DNA of 64,000 nt from Curtobacterium sp. MCLR17_032. GTDB lineage: Bacteria > Actinomycetota > Actinomycetes > Actinomycetales > Microbacteriaceae. A program made the position numbers and the translations under genes. The stretch's first letter is position 1. Each line of letters starts with the position of its first letter. Under the pieces are notes generated by a model. It ran no database searches. It was given only the letters and a program-made list of their open reading frames with translations, and was not told the origin of the DNA. The stretch lies in contig NZ_CP126268.1 of the NCBI RefSeq assembly GCF_003234795.2, positions 3,224,001 through 3,288,000 on the forward strand, written 5' to 3'. Below, piece by piece: positions 27,165 through 35,861 of this stretch.

Positions 27165-28244
27165 TCAGGAGACGGGTGCGACGGCCACCGGGGCGCCGAG
27201 CAACCGGACCGCGACGGGGTCGCCGGACACACGTCGGTCGCCGACCTCGTGCTGGACCGTGACGATGGTGTCGTCGTCGAGCCGGACGGTGGTGCGCCGG
27301 ATCGACCCGAGGAAGCTCGACGAGACGACCCGTCCGGTGACGCCCTCGGCAGCGAACGCGATGTCCTCCGGTCGGACGTACGCCAGCACCGGGCCGTCCG
27401 CCACCGTGAGGTCGAGCGCGGGCACCCGGAAGCCGTAGACGAACACGTCGCCGCCACGGAGATCCCCGCTGAGCCGGTTCGACTGGCCGACGAAGTCCGC
27501 CGTGAACGCCGACGACGGCGAGCGGTAGAGCTCCTCGGGCGTCCCGATCTGCTCGATGTCGCCCGCGTTCATCACCGCGATCCGGTCGGAGACGGCGAGC
27601 GCCTCCTCTTGGTCGTGTGTGACGAACACCGTCGTGATGCCGAGGTCGCTCTGGATGCGGCGGATCTCCTCGCGGAGGGACACCCGCACCTTGGCGTCGA
27701 GGGCGGAGAGCGGCTCGTCGAGGAGCAGCACGCGGGGGCGGGTCACGAGCGCGCGAGCGAGTGCCACACGCTGCTGCTGGCCGCCGGAGAGCTGGTGCGG
27801 GAACCGGTCGGCGAAGTCGGCGAGGTGCACCATGTCGAGCGCGTCGACGACCCGGGACTTCCGCTCGGACGACGGCACCTTGCGCATCTCGAGCCCGAAC
27901 GCCACGTTCTGCCGCACCGTCATGTGCGGGAACAGCGAGTACTGCTGGAAGACCATCCCCATGTCGCGCTTGTTCGCGGGCGTGTTGGCCACGTCCTCGC
28001 CGTCGATGCGGATGGCGCCGGCGTCGATCGCCTCGAGCCCGGCGAGCGCCCGGAGTGCGGTCGTCTTGCCGCACCCGGAGGGTCCGAGGAGCGACAGGAA
28101 CTCGCCCGGCTCGACGCGGAGGGACAGCCCCGCGAGTGCCCGGTGGGTGCCGTAGCGCTTCTCGACGGCGTCGAGCTCGACGACGGCGCCGGCGCCGGAC
28201 AGGGACGCGGGGGCGGCGGGGGCGGTGGGTGCGGTGGTGGTCAT
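27165..28244 (-). CDS. ABC importer ATP-binding protein, PotA/FbpC/PhnT type
   Basis: 359 residues. N-terminal ATPase domain: Walker A GPSGCGKTT, Q-loop FQQYSLFPH, signature LSGGQQQRV, Walker B LLLDEPLSALD, switch THDQEEAL. The C-terminal TOBE-like domain (residues about 280-359) has VLAYVRPEDIAF. It overlaps the upstream permease by 4 nt and is the last gene of a lipoprotein-permease-permease-ATPase operon. Substrate class for such ATPases: polyamines, ferric iron or organophosphonates; not decided by the sequence. Confidence 0.92.
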   Translation of the reverse strand: MTTTAPTAPAAPASLSGAGAVVELDAVEKRYGTHRALAGLSLRVEPGEFLSLLGPSGCGKTTALRALAGLEAIDAGAIRIDGEDVANTPANKRDMGMVFQQYSLFPHMTVRQNVAFGLEMRKVPSSERKSRVVDALDMVHLADFADRFPHQLSGGQQQRVALARALVTRPRVLLLDEPLSALDAKVRVSLREEIRRIQSDLGITTVFVTHDQEEALAVSDRIAVMNAGDIEQIGTPEELYRSPSSAFTADFVGQSNRLSGDLRGGDVFVYGFRVPALDLTVADGPVLAYVRPEDIAFAAEGVTGRVVSSSFLGSIRRTTVRLDDDTIVTVQHEVGDRRVSGDPVAVRLLGAPVAVAPVS

Positions 28245-29179
28245 GCGGGGTCCTTGGGGTGGGGACGACGGACGCGCGTGCGGCGCTGCCCGATCCGGCC
28301 GATGGCGACGAGCAGCAGGAAGCCGAACACCAGGGCGCCGAGCGAGAAGATCGCGGCGACGTACGGGTCGGTGCCCTGCACGAGCAGCAGTGCCGTCTGG
28401 AAGGTGGTGCGGGAGAGGAACGACGCCAGGGTGTACTCGCCCAGGACGACTGTGATCGTGAGGAAGCACGCGGCGAGGATGCCCCGCCGCAGGTTCGGCA
28501 GGAGCACCCGCCAGGTCACCGTCCACCACGAGGCACCGAGCGACCGGGCGGCCTCGGTCAGCGTGATGAGGTCCATCGCGGTGATCGCGGCGGAGATCGG
28601 ACGGAAGGCGAACGGCAGCGCGATGATGCCGATGGCGAAGGACAGCGTCCACGCGCCGGACCCGAACACCTGGGCGACGACCTGGTAGACGGGCACGAAG
28701 CCGACGACGAGCACGACGACCGGCACCGTGATCGGGACCAGGCAGACGAACTCCAGGATGCGGCGGAGCCGTGGGTGGTGCAGGGCGGTGATGACCTGGG
28801 CGGGCAGCAGCACGAGCAGGACGATCGCGACGGCGATGACCGCGATCAGGAGCGAGGCACCGAGGCCGTCGAACACCGGCTGGTAGGTGCCCGCGTTCGC
28901 CGGGTCGGCGAGAGCCGTGTAGTGCGCCGTGGTCAGGCTGCCGTCGGTGCCCTGACGGAAGGTGAACTGCAGCAGCGCGACCAGCGGGACCGCGAAGACC
29001 AGTCCGACGACGACCAGGACGACCGCTGCGGTACCCAGTGACGGGGCCGTGCCGAACCGCGGGGCGCGGGCCGGGCCTCCTGTCCGGGCGGGACGGGACG
29101 TGCGTGCGGAACGGGCCGGACCTGCCGGACGTGCCGGACCTGCCGGACCTGCCGGACGGGCCGGCGCTCCCGCGCTCAC
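28241..29179 (-). CDS. ABC importer permease (second)
   Basis: 312 residues. The GTG at 29179 overlaps the upstream permease stop by 4 nt (GTGA). The N-terminal about 40 residues are a low-complexity Pro-Ala-Gly-Arg stretch (PAGPARPAG repeats), followed by six membrane helices. The coupling loop LTEAARSLGASWWTVTWRVLLPNLRRG carries the EAA motif. Forms the channel with the 323-residue permease. The repetitive N-tail is unusual and probably cytoplasmic and disordered. Confidence 0.9.
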   Translation of the reverse strand: MSAGAPARPAGPAGPARPAGPARSARTSRPARTGGPARAPRFGTAPSLGTAAVVLVVVGLVFAVPLVALLQFTFRQGTDGSLTTAHYTALADPANAGTYQPVFDGLGASLLIAVIAVAIVLLVLLPAQVITALHHPRLRRILEFVCLVPITVPVVVLVVGFVPVYQVVAQVFGSGAWTLSFAIGIIALPFAFRPISAAITAMDLITLTEAARSLGASWWTVTWRVLLPNLRRGILAACFLTITVVLGEYTLASFLSRTTFQTALLLVQGTDPYVAAIFSLGALVFGFLLLVAIGRIGQRRTRVRRPHPKDPA

Positions 29180-30147
29180 CGCTGCCACCGGGCTGCTCGA
29201 CGCTGCAGCAGCGAGTACGCCGTCATCACGACCGCCATCACGACGACCATGCCGAGGGCCAGGACGCCCGCGACGTTCTGCAGGCCGATGATCGTCTCGC
29301 TGGTGAGCTGCGCGCGGATCGTCAGCGGGACGATGCCGCCCTGCGAGATGAGCGCCGCGGCGGTCGCGAACGACGAGAACCCGTTCGCGAACAACAGCAG
29401 CAGCGAGCCACAGAACGCCGGGGCCAGCACGGGCAGGGCCACGCGGCGCCAGTAGGTGAGGCGCGAGGCGCCGAGCGTGGCGGCGGCCTCGCCCCACTGG
29501 GTCTTGACGCCCTCCAGGGCGGGCATGAACGTCAGGACCATCAGCGGCACCTGGAAGTAGACGTACGGGATCACCAGGCCGGGCACCGTGTACAGGAAGG
29601 CGCCGTCGGCGTTGAGGTCCCAGTGGAACGTGGACACGAGCCATGCCGTGACGAGTCCCTGCGTGCCGATCGTGGCGATGAACGCGAACGCGAGCATCAC
29701 ACCGCCGAACTGGGCCAGCACGCTGGCGGCGGAGTCGATCATCGAGCGGACGATGCCGTCCGGCCGGAGCGCGGCGAGCGCCCAGCACACGAGCGCACCG
29801 ACCACCGCGCCGATCACGGCGGAGGCCGCGGACAGCCCGAACGAGCCGCCGAAGGCCCGCAGCACGCTGGGGTCGCCCAGCGCGGCGAGGTTCGCGAGCG
29901 TCGGGTGGCCCGACGCGTCGAAGAACCCGGAGCCGACCGCGATGACCGCCGGGACGGCGAGGAAGAGCAGCACGTACGCCGCGAACGGGGTGAGGCCGAG
30001 CCACGCGACGCCGCCGCGGCGCCGGACACGGGGTCCGGCGCCGCGGCGGGCGGTGGCATCGGCGGGCGTTCCCTCGCGGGCCGCGGTCGCCTGCTCGCTC
30101 GTGACGAGCGTGGCGGCCGGGACCCCGGGGGCCGATGCGGTGGTCAT
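29176..30147 (-). CDS. ABC importer permease (first)
   Basis: 323 residues. About 60 cytoplasmic residues precede the first helix (LTPFAAYVLLFLAVPAVIAV), with five further helices. EAA-type loop WGEAAATLGASRLTYWRRVALPVLAPAF. Five bp downstream of the substrate-binding protein gene. Start ATG at 30147 opens MTTASAPGVP. Same BPD-transporter family as spermidine/putrescine and iron permeases. Confidence 0.9.
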   Translation of the reverse strand: MTTASAPGVPAATLVTSEQATAAREGTPADATARRGAGPRVRRRGGVAWLGLTPFAAYVLLFLAVPAVIAVGSGFFDASGHPTLANLAALGDPSVLRAFGGSFGLSAASAVIGAVVGALVCWALAALRPDGIVRSMIDSAASVLAQFGGVMLAFAFIATIGTQGLVTAWLVSTFHWDLNADGAFLYTVPGLVIPYVYFQVPLMVLTFMPALEGVKTQWGEAAATLGASRLTYWRRVALPVLAPAFCGSLLLLFANGFSSFATAAALISQGGIVPLTIRAQLTSETIIGLQNVAGVLALGMVVVMAVVMTAYSLLQRRAARWQR

Positions 30148-30152
30148 GCTGC

Positions 30153-31295
30153 TCAGGAGCCCATCATCGACGACCACTTGGCGGCCAGGACCTTTGCGGC
30201 CGCGGTCACCTGGGCGTCGGTCAGCTCGACGGAGTCCTTCGGTGCGCCACCGGCGGCCTGCAGGGCGTCCTCGTCGACCTTGCCCGACTTCTGGAGCGCG
30301 GCGAGGGTCGACGGGAACGCGCCGGCCTGCAGGTACAGGTTCTGGGCGTCCGGGCTGGCGATGTACTCCTGCCACAGGCGGGCGGCCGCGGGGTGCGGCG
30401 CGTCCTTGTTGATCGCCTGCGAGTAGTACGAGCTGAGCGCCTGCCCCTCGGGGACGACGGTCTTCCAGTTCTTGTTGCCGGACGCGCCGGCTGCCGGACC
30501 CCAGGCCAGGTTGTTGTAGGACCACTGGACGACGACGGGGGTCTCACCCGAGGCGACGGTGGCCTGCGACGGCAGCACGTTCTGGAAGTTGCCGGCCTGC
30601 TTGAGCTTGCCGAAGAAGTCGACGCCCTTGGTGATGTCGTCCGCCGAGCCGCCGTTCTCGAGGGCCGCGAGGTAGACGGCGCTGGCGGCCTGGTTCGCCT
30701 GGGTGGGGTCACCGGCGATCGAGACCTTGCCCTTGTACTCGGAGCCGAGCAGGTCGCTCAGGTCCTTCGGCGCGTCCGTGATCTTCGACGAGTCGTACCC
30801 GATCGACATCAGGCCCGTGTAGTCACGGGTCCAGGCGCCGTCCTTGTCCTTGAGGTTCGTGGGGATGTCGCTCCAGTTCGCGACCTTGTAGTCCGTCAGC
30901 AGGCCGAGGTTCTGCTGCAGCACCGCGTTGCCGAGGTCGAGCACGTCCGGCGCCGTCGACTGGCCCTTCTGCGACTTCACGGCGGCGACCTCGTCGGCGC
31001 TCGACCCGTTCGGGTTCGCGGAGTTGATCTTGATGCCGTACTTCTTCGTGAAGCCGTCGATGATCTTGCCGTAGTTCGCCCAGGTCGGCGGCAGCGCGAT
31101 GACGTTGAGCTGCCCCTCCGCCTTGGCTGCCTTCACCAGGGCGTCCATCCCGCCGGTGCCCTGGGCGCTGGTGGCGGTCTTCCAGCTCGCGTCGCTGCTG
31201 CTCGTCGAGGCGGAGCTCGTGGCCGAGCAGCCGGCGAGGGTGACGACGGCCGCTGCGGCGAGGGCCAGTCCGGTGAGGGTGCGCTTGTACTGCAC
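30153..31295 (-). CDS. ABC importer substrate-binding lipoprotein
   Basis: 380 residues from GTG at 31295 with GGAAGG upstream. Signal peptide with lipobox LAGC at about residue 22, so membrane-anchored outside. The mature protein (AEGQLNVIALPPTWANYG, YGIKINSANPNGSSADEV, TAPDVLDLGNAVLQQNLG) is of the SBP_bac_6/PotD-like class. Ligand unknown: polyamine, phosphonate or Fe(III) are the main options; a Tyr cluster typical of iron binding is not evident. Heads the importer operon. Confidence 0.9.
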   Translation of the reverse strand: MQYKRTLTGLALAAAAVVTLAGCSATSSASTSSSDASWKTATSAQGTGGMDALVKAAKAEGQLNVIALPPTWANYGKIIDGFTKKYGIKINSANPNGSSADEVAAVKSQKGQSTAPDVLDLGNAVLQQNLGLLTDYKVANWSDIPTNLKDKDGAWTRDYTGLMSIGYDSSKITDAPKDLSDLLGSEYKGKVSIAGDPTQANQAASAVYLAALENGGSADDITKGVDFFGKLKQAGNFQNVLPSQATVASGETPVVVQWSYNNLAWGPAAGASGNKNWKTVVPEGQALSSYYSQAINKDAPHPAAARLWQEYIASPDAQNLYLQAGAFPSTLAALQKSGKVDEDALQAAGGAPKDSVELTDAQVTAAAKVLAAKWSSMMGS

Positions 31296-31476
31296 GGGGT
31301 GCCTTCCGAGTTCGGGTCCGACCCGTCGGGCCGGTCCGGCTGAGAGCGCCGGTCGGGACGATCGTGGACGCGGCCGGTTTCCGGTCCGTGCTGGAACGGT
31401 GAACGGTGGCAGAACAGCGCGTGCGCCTGTACGGTTCCGCCAGGTCACACACAGCCGGGTCATCGGGGCCCGTCGC

Positions 31477-32364
31477 ATGGTCGAGCAGCCGACTGCCATG
31501 ATGTACCACATGCCAGTACAGCCCGGGGTGGTCCGCTTCCGCGCGTACCGCCGCTACGAAGCCCTCCGCGTCGAAGCCAGCAACGCGCTCATGGGGCTCT
31601 TGGCAGGCGCGCAGCTCTCGAACCACCTGCTGCAGCTGAACCGCGGTTCGGACCGGCTCCTGCCCGAGGTGTACCCGAACGTGCCACACATCCGACGCTT
31701 CAACCTCACCGCCGAGGCAGCGAGCGACATCCTGGCCGAAGCCGACGTCCACCTCGGGGCCATGAGCATCGCCTACGTCCTCGCGCTCCACGAGGACTCC
31801 CTGAAGACCTGCCTCGGCATGGCTGCGGAAGCTGGTCTGATCTCACGCCGACGCGCGCGTGATACCCGATCCGCTGGTCAGCACGAGGCGCTGCAGCAGG
31901 CATGTGGGTCGCGGATCGACAGCCTGCTCCTCGAGCAGCTGGCGGTCCTCCGACGGATGCGCAACGCGGTCATCCACGACGGCGGTCGTGTCGACCGAGG
32001 CCTGGTGGATGCGATCGCAGCCCTCTCGCCTGGTGCGGTACTCGCCTGGCGGAAGGCGTCGGGCAGTGATCCGAGCGGACTCGCGCCAGGGGACGTGCTC
32101 CGCTTGGGTCACGGGGAGATGCTCCTGGCGCTCGCCGTCACCAAGACCGTCGATCGAGCATGCAACGGCCTGTTGCAGATCGGCCTCCCACGGGACCACT
32201 GGATCCGAGAGGCCGTGTCAGACGCCCTCGTCGAGCATCCGTCGGCCCGGCGCTCAGGCACCGCGCTGCGGAAGTGTCACGGGTTCGCCCGTCACCACTA
32301 CGGGCCGCTCCGACTGAGTCGCGCCGAGGTGGAATCGGAACTCGTCCACCATCGCGACGACTGA
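31477..32364 (+). CDS. HEPN-like hypothetical protein (accessory)
   Basis: 295 residues if started at 31477; in-frame ATGs at 31498, 31501 and 31510 are alternatives and none has a good RBS. The protein is helical. RNAVIH at residues 162-167 matches the R-x4-6-H signature of HEPN ribonuclease-type domains, set in LAVLRRMRNAVIHDGG, the usual second-helix context. The gene is lower in GC and less biased in codon use than its neighbours and sits between an ABC operon and nnrD, suggesting acquisition. It could be a solo HEPN RNase or a toxin-like protein; no partner antitoxin gene is visible. Function is inferred only from the motif. Confidence 0.55.
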   Translation: MVEQPTAMMYHMPVQPGVVRFRAYRRYEALRVEASNALMGLLAGAQLSNHLLQLNRGSDRLLPEVYPNVPHIRRFNLTAEAASDILAEADVHLGAMSIAYVLALHEDSLKTCLGMAAEAGLISRRRARDTRSAGQHEALQQACGSRIDSLLLEQLAVLRRMRNAVIHDGGRVDRGLVDAIAALSPGAVLAWRKASGSDPSGLAPGDVLRLGHGEMLLALAVTKTVDRACNGLLQIGLPRDHWIREAVSDALVEHPSARRSGTALRKCHGFARHHYGPLRLSRAEVESELVHHRDD

Positions 32365-32376
32365 AGACAAAACGGG

Positions 32377-32442
32377 GCTCTACTCGTTGAGCTACGGTGC
32401 CAGGACTTGCACCTGGGTCTCCGCGTTTCTGTGGGGACACCG
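32377..32442 (-). other. tRNA-like hairpins downstream of the HEPN-like gene
   Basis: On the minus strand a T-arm-like hairpin (CCAGG-TGCAAGT-CCTGG, 32400-32416) is followed at once by GGCACCG-TA and a D-arm-like hairpin (GCTC, 8-nt loop, GAGC, 32377-32392). The order is reversed relative to a tRNA. GGCACCG can also pair with CGGTGTC at 32436-32442. No complete cloverleaf can be drawn. It may be a tRNA remnant, a tRNA mimic or chance. Confidence 0.3.
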
Positions 32443-32527
32443 GTCGTGATCCGGTTGCGGCCTGCGCCGATCTCCTGCAGCCAACGGTACCAGCATCGCC
32501 ACGACCTGCCAACGAGCAGCCCGCGGG

Positions 32528-33391
32528 TCAGGCGCCGAACTCGACCAGGACGCGCGGGATCTCGCCGAGCAGCTCGCTCGCCAGGTACCCCATCGGCCCG
32601 ACCTGCACCGCCAGCCGGTCCCCCGCGGCGGCGTGCACCTGGGTCGCCCAGACGGTCGCCTGCGCGACGTCGGCCCCGCGGGCGAGCAGCCCGGTGATCG
32701 CGCCGGAGAGGACGTCCCCGCTACCGCTGGTGCCGAGGCCGCCGGCACCGGTGCCCTTCGCCCACGAGCGGCCGTCCGGGGCGGCGACGACCCCGCCGAG
32801 GGACACGACGGCGGCGTAGCGCTCGGCGATCTCGGCCGCGTCGGTGTGGTCGTCGGAACTGTCGCGCCCGAGCAGGCGTTCGGCCTCGCCGGAGTTCGGC
32901 GTCATCACGAGTCGGCCGCGCAACGGGGCGAGTTCGTCGACCAGGTCGGCGGCGACGCCGAGCGCGAAGGCGTCGAGCACGACGACCGCCTCGTCGCCCA
33001 CCACCGCGGCGAGTCCGGCGACGAGGTCGCGGCTGCCGTCGGGTTCGTCGAGCCCCGGTCCGACGAGCACCGCGTCCGCCGATCCGAGGTCGTCTGCCAG
33101 GCCCTGGATCGCCCCGACGGCCACGTGTCCGCCGTCGTCCTCGGGGAGCGGCTGCACCCCGGACTCGGGCAGGGCGACCGCGACGTGCAGGGCGACGCTC
33201 TCGGCGACGGCGAGGGTCAGACGCCCACCGCCGACGCGCAGGGCTGCGGTCGCCGAGAGCATCGCGGCCCCCGGGGTCTTCGCGGCGCCGCCGACGACGA
33301 GCACCTGACCTCGGCCGTACTTGCTGCCGCCGACCTCGGGCAACGCCCACTCGCGGAGCAGGTTCGGGGTGACGGGGACCGGCTCAGACAC
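32528..33391 (-). CDS. nnrD: ADP-dependent NAD(P)H-hydrate dehydratase
   Basis: 287 residues, ribokinase-like YjeF C-terminal domain. Repairs hydrated NADH/NADPH using ADP. Family motifs: KYGRGQVLVVGGAAKTPGAA, VLVGPGL, VLDAFAL, TPNSGEAERLLG, and the catalytic/nucleotide loop GGLGTSGSGDVLSG. The GTG at 33391 has GGAAGGA upstream and overlaps the 3' end of the histidine phosphatase gene by 8 nt, so they are cotranscribed. The epimerase partner NnrE domain is absent from this protein. Confidence 0.92.
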   Translation of the reverse strand: MSEPVPVTPNLLREWALPEVGGSKYGRGQVLVVGGAAKTPGAAMLSATAALRVGGGRLTLAVAESVALHVAVALPESGVQPLPEDDGGHVAVGAIQGLADDLGSADAVLVGPGLDEPDGSRDLVAGLAAVVGDEAVVVLDAFALGVAADLVDELAPLRGRLVMTPNSGEAERLLGRDSSDDHTDAAEIAERYAAVVSLGGVVAAPDGRSWAKGTGAGGLGTSGSGDVLSGAITGLLARGADVAQATVWATQVHAAAGDRLAVQVGPMGYLASELLGEIPRVLVEFGA

Positions 33392-34130
33392 GGGTGTCGT
33401 CCTTCCGGCCTTCGTGTTCGGTGACGGCGGCGTCCGGGTCCTCGTCGAGGTGTCCGGTGCCCGAGAACTCCTCGAGCGTCCACGGACCGCCGAGGGCGTC
33501 ACGTCGGAGTCGGGTCAGGGACGCGTTGGCGACGGTGTGGTCCTCGGCGAAGGCCATCAGCTCGGGCTCGTCGAGGTCCAGGCACACGGCCATGGCCAGC
33601 ATCACGACCGCGTCGTGGGCGGCGATCACCAGACGGTCGGCGTCCTGGATGCGGTCGACGTCGGCAAACAGGGTGCGCAGCCGGAGCATCACGTCGACCC
33701 AGGACTCGCCGCCGGCGGGCCGGTGGTAGTACTTGCCGAGCCACTGCCGGCGCTGTTCCTCGTCCGGGTGCAGGTTCGCGCACCCGGTGCGGGTGAGCCG
33801 GTCGAGGACTCCGAGTTCCCGGTCGCGCAGGCGCTCGTCGACCCGACGCGCGGGTTCGGTGAGCCCGCCGGCCTCGAGCGCGATGCCGATCGTCTGCTGC
33901 GCGCGGCGGTAGGGCGAGACCCACAGCACGACGGGGACGTCGTCGACTCCGCGCTCGGCGAGTTCGGCGCCCAGTGCCCGCGACTGCTCCTCGCCGAGGG
34001 GGCTCAGCGGGACGTCGGCGTCGCGGTGGTCGACCTCGATGACGTCGGCGCCGGCGGCGTGCGCACGGGCTGCCGCGACGTTCGCGGTGGACTCGCCGTG
34101 ACGGACGAGCCAGATCTCGGTGACGGCCAT
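33384..34130 (-). CDS. Histidine phosphatase family protein
   Basis: 248 residues. Starts MAVTEIWLVRHGESTANV with the RHGE phosphohistidine motif at residues 10-13. The second conserved Arg is in SPYRRAQQT and the distal catalytic His in VIAAHDAVVMLA. Phosphoglycerate-mutase-like fold; substrate unknown. ATG at 34130 is 7 nt after TAGCGT (complement at 34138-34143), indicating a leaderless transcript. Followed by nnrD with overlap. Confidence 0.92.
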   Translation of the reverse strand: MAVTEIWLVRHGESTANVAAARAHAAGADVIEVDHRDADVPLSPLGEEQSRALGAELAERGVDDVPVVLWVSPYRRAQQTIGIALEAGGLTEPARRVDERLRDRELGVLDRLTRTGCANLHPDEEQRRQWLGKYYHRPAGGESWVDVMLRLRTLFADVDRIQDADRLVIAAHDAVVMLAMAVCLDLDEPELMAFAEDHTVANASLTRLRRDALGGPWTLEEFSGTGHLDEDPDAAVTEHEGRKDDTRV

Positions 34131-34230
34131 GGCCGCGACGCTAGCCGGGAGGCGCTGGACCGGTTCACGGGCGGGCGTCGGCCCGCCGTCACTCGCGACC
34201 ACGGCCCAGCGCCACCATCACGGGACCGGG

Positions 34231-34281
34231 GCACACAGCACGGCACCGCCCGTCCGGAGACGAGCGGTGCCGTGTGGTGTG
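34231..34281. terminator. Terminator after the DUF3494 gene
   Basis: Long hairpin, GCACAC and GCACGGCACCGC pairing with GCGGTGCCGTG and GTGTGC, 14-nt loop, 20 bp beyond the stop of the DUF3494 gene (minus strand). Confidence 0.7.
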
Positions 34282-34300
34282 CGAGTGGTGCGGCTCGGTG

Positions 34301-35569
34301 TCAGACCCGCGCTGCGCGACGACGTCGGGCGACGACGGTCAGGCCGATGCCCGCGGCCAGCAGTACGCCGGCGATGCTCAGCGGGACGGTCGGGTCACTA
34401 CCGGTGAAGGCCAGCGTCCCGGTCGGGGTCCGCCCGTTGCCGGTGCCGGCGCCGCCGGTCGGGCTGCCGGTCGGGGTCGTCCCGGCCGGCGTGGTGGCCG
34501 TCGGTGTCGGTGTGGTGGGCGTCGGTGCCGGAGTGGTCGGCGTCGGGGTGGGGGTCGGCGTGGGCGTCACGACCCGGACGGTGACCACCTGGGTGTCGAC
34601 CGGAGCGGTGCCGTTCGAGGCGGTGATCGTCACGGTCGAGGAGCCCGGGGCGGTCGGGGTGCCGGAGATGACGCCCGTGGTGCTGTCGATCGTCAGACCG
34701 GCCGGCAGACCGGTGGCGGTGAAGGTCGGGGTCGGCGTGCCGGTGGCGGTCACGGTGTAGCTGTAGGGCTGACCGGTGGTGCCGGCCGTCGGCGTCCCGG
34801 AGGTGATCTGCGGGGCGACGTTCGGCACGGGGGTGGTGGGCGGCGGGCAGGTCTGCGCCGGGGTGATCGTGTTCGTGTCGAGCGTCACGGCGCCGTTCAG
34901 CGCGATCAGCCGTCCCTGGACGGTCGCTCCGGTGACAGCCGTCACGGAGGTGTTGGCGAGGACCGTGCCCTGGAACTGCGAACCGCTCTGGATGGTCGCG
35001 GAGCTGCCGACCTTCCAGAAGACGTTGCACGAGCTCGCGCCACCGGTGATCACGATCCTGCTGTTCGTCCCGACCTTCAACGTCGACGACGCCTGGAACA
35101 CCCATGTCGACTGGGCGTTGCCGCTCAGCGTCAGGGTGCTGTTGTTCGAGAGGTTCAGCGCGCCACCGGAGTAGACCCCCGGCACGAGCGGTGCGCGGTT
35201 GTCGAGGTTCGTCACGTCGCCGCCGGTCGGCGTCAAGGACGCGGCCTTGTTGTACGCCGTGAGGCCGGCCTGCAGAGCGGGGGCGGCCTCCTTCTCGGTC
35301 CGCACGGTGCCGGTGACGACCGCTTGGTCGAGCCCCGTGATGGACGCACTCGGAGGGCCGCCGACGTCACCGTTGAGGACTGACGTCCCGGTGTTCGAGA
35401 TGGCGCTGGCGCCCAGCACGGCGTAGGTCGCCGCGGTCCCGAGCTTCACGGGCCCGTCGATCTCGGTGGCGGCGGAGGCGCCGGACGACGCCATGAGGAC
35501 GAGCGACGCTGCGAGGCCGAGCGCGGCACCGCCCGTCATGACTCTGCGGACGAGCGGGGAGGTGGCCAT
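34301..35569 (-). CDS. DUF3494 ice-binding-like protein with cell-wall sorting signal
   Basis: 422 residues. Signal peptide (RRVMTGGAALGLAASLVLMASSGASA), then a DUF3494 ice-binding domain (residues about 35-240: LGTAATYAVLGASAISNTG, SVLNGDVGG, GALNLSNNSTLTLSG, FQGTVLANTSVTAVTGATVQGRL in parts). An Ig-like putative cadherin-type domain (YSYTVTATGTPTPTFTATGL) and a Thr-Pro linker follow. The C-terminus is LAFTG, hydrophobic helix, RRRRA: a sortase sorting signal of the LPXTG class. Expected on the cell wall, where it may bind ice or act as an adhesin. DUF3494 is widely transferred between microbes. Confidence 0.9.
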   Translation of the reverse strand: MATSPLVRRVMTGGAALGLAASLVLMASSGASAATEIDGPVKLGTAATYAVLGASAISNTGTSVLNGDVGGPPSASITGLDQAVVTGTVRTEKEAAPALQAGLTAYNKAASLTPTGGDVTNLDNRAPLVPGVYSGGALNLSNNSTLTLSGNAQSTWVFQASSTLKVGTNSRIVITGGASSCNVFWKVGSSATIQSGSQFQGTVLANTSVTAVTGATVQGRLIALNGAVTLDTNTITPAQTCPPPTTPVPNVAPQITSGTPTAGTTGQPYSYTVTATGTPTPTFTATGLPAGLTIDSTTGVISGTPTAPGSSTVTITASNGTAPVDTQVVTVRVVTPTPTPTPTPTTPAPTPTTPTPTATTPAGTTPTGSPTGGAGTGNGRTPTGTLAFTGSDPTVPLSIAGVLLAAGIGLTVVARRRRAARV

Positions 35570-35804
35570 TGCGGTACCTGACTGGTTGAGGGAGAAACAC
35601 AGTGCGACCGTCGACGACGCGCGCATGATCTCCGTGTTCGCAGTATGCGCGTGATCGGCCCTGATCGGGGAAGAAGCCGGAAAGCGCGGTGCCGTTCGGA
35701 CACATTCCCAGGCTGCAGGACTCCGGCGCACAGAAGGAGTGGCATGATGTCCCCCTTCTCGGGGACACGATCAGACCCCGGCCCCGACGGGCCGGAGCGC
35801 ACGA

Positions 35805-35846
35805 GCGGCGTCGGACGGGTGCACCCAGAGCCCCGTCCGACGCCGC
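35805..35846 (-). terminator. Terminator of the GH38 gene
   Basis: Perfect 15-bp stem GCGGCGTCGGACGGG with a 12-nt loop, 16 bp beyond the GH38 stop on the minus strand. Confidence 0.75.
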
Positions 35847-35861
35847 GGTCTCGCGTCCGCC

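Noticed and set aside
31296..31476. CTGAGA in the divergent region next to the lipoprotein gene, suggestive of a TPP riboswitch
   Set aside because: It is on the strand opposite to the transporter operon and the other TPP aptamer blocks are absent.
32377..32442. Circularly permuted tRNA gene
   Set aside because: In a permuted tRNA the 3' acceptor strand must follow the T-arm. Here GGCACCG overlaps the T-stem and its possible partner lies on the wrong side of the T-arm; the anticodon arm is also missing. Kept only as tRNA-like hairpins.
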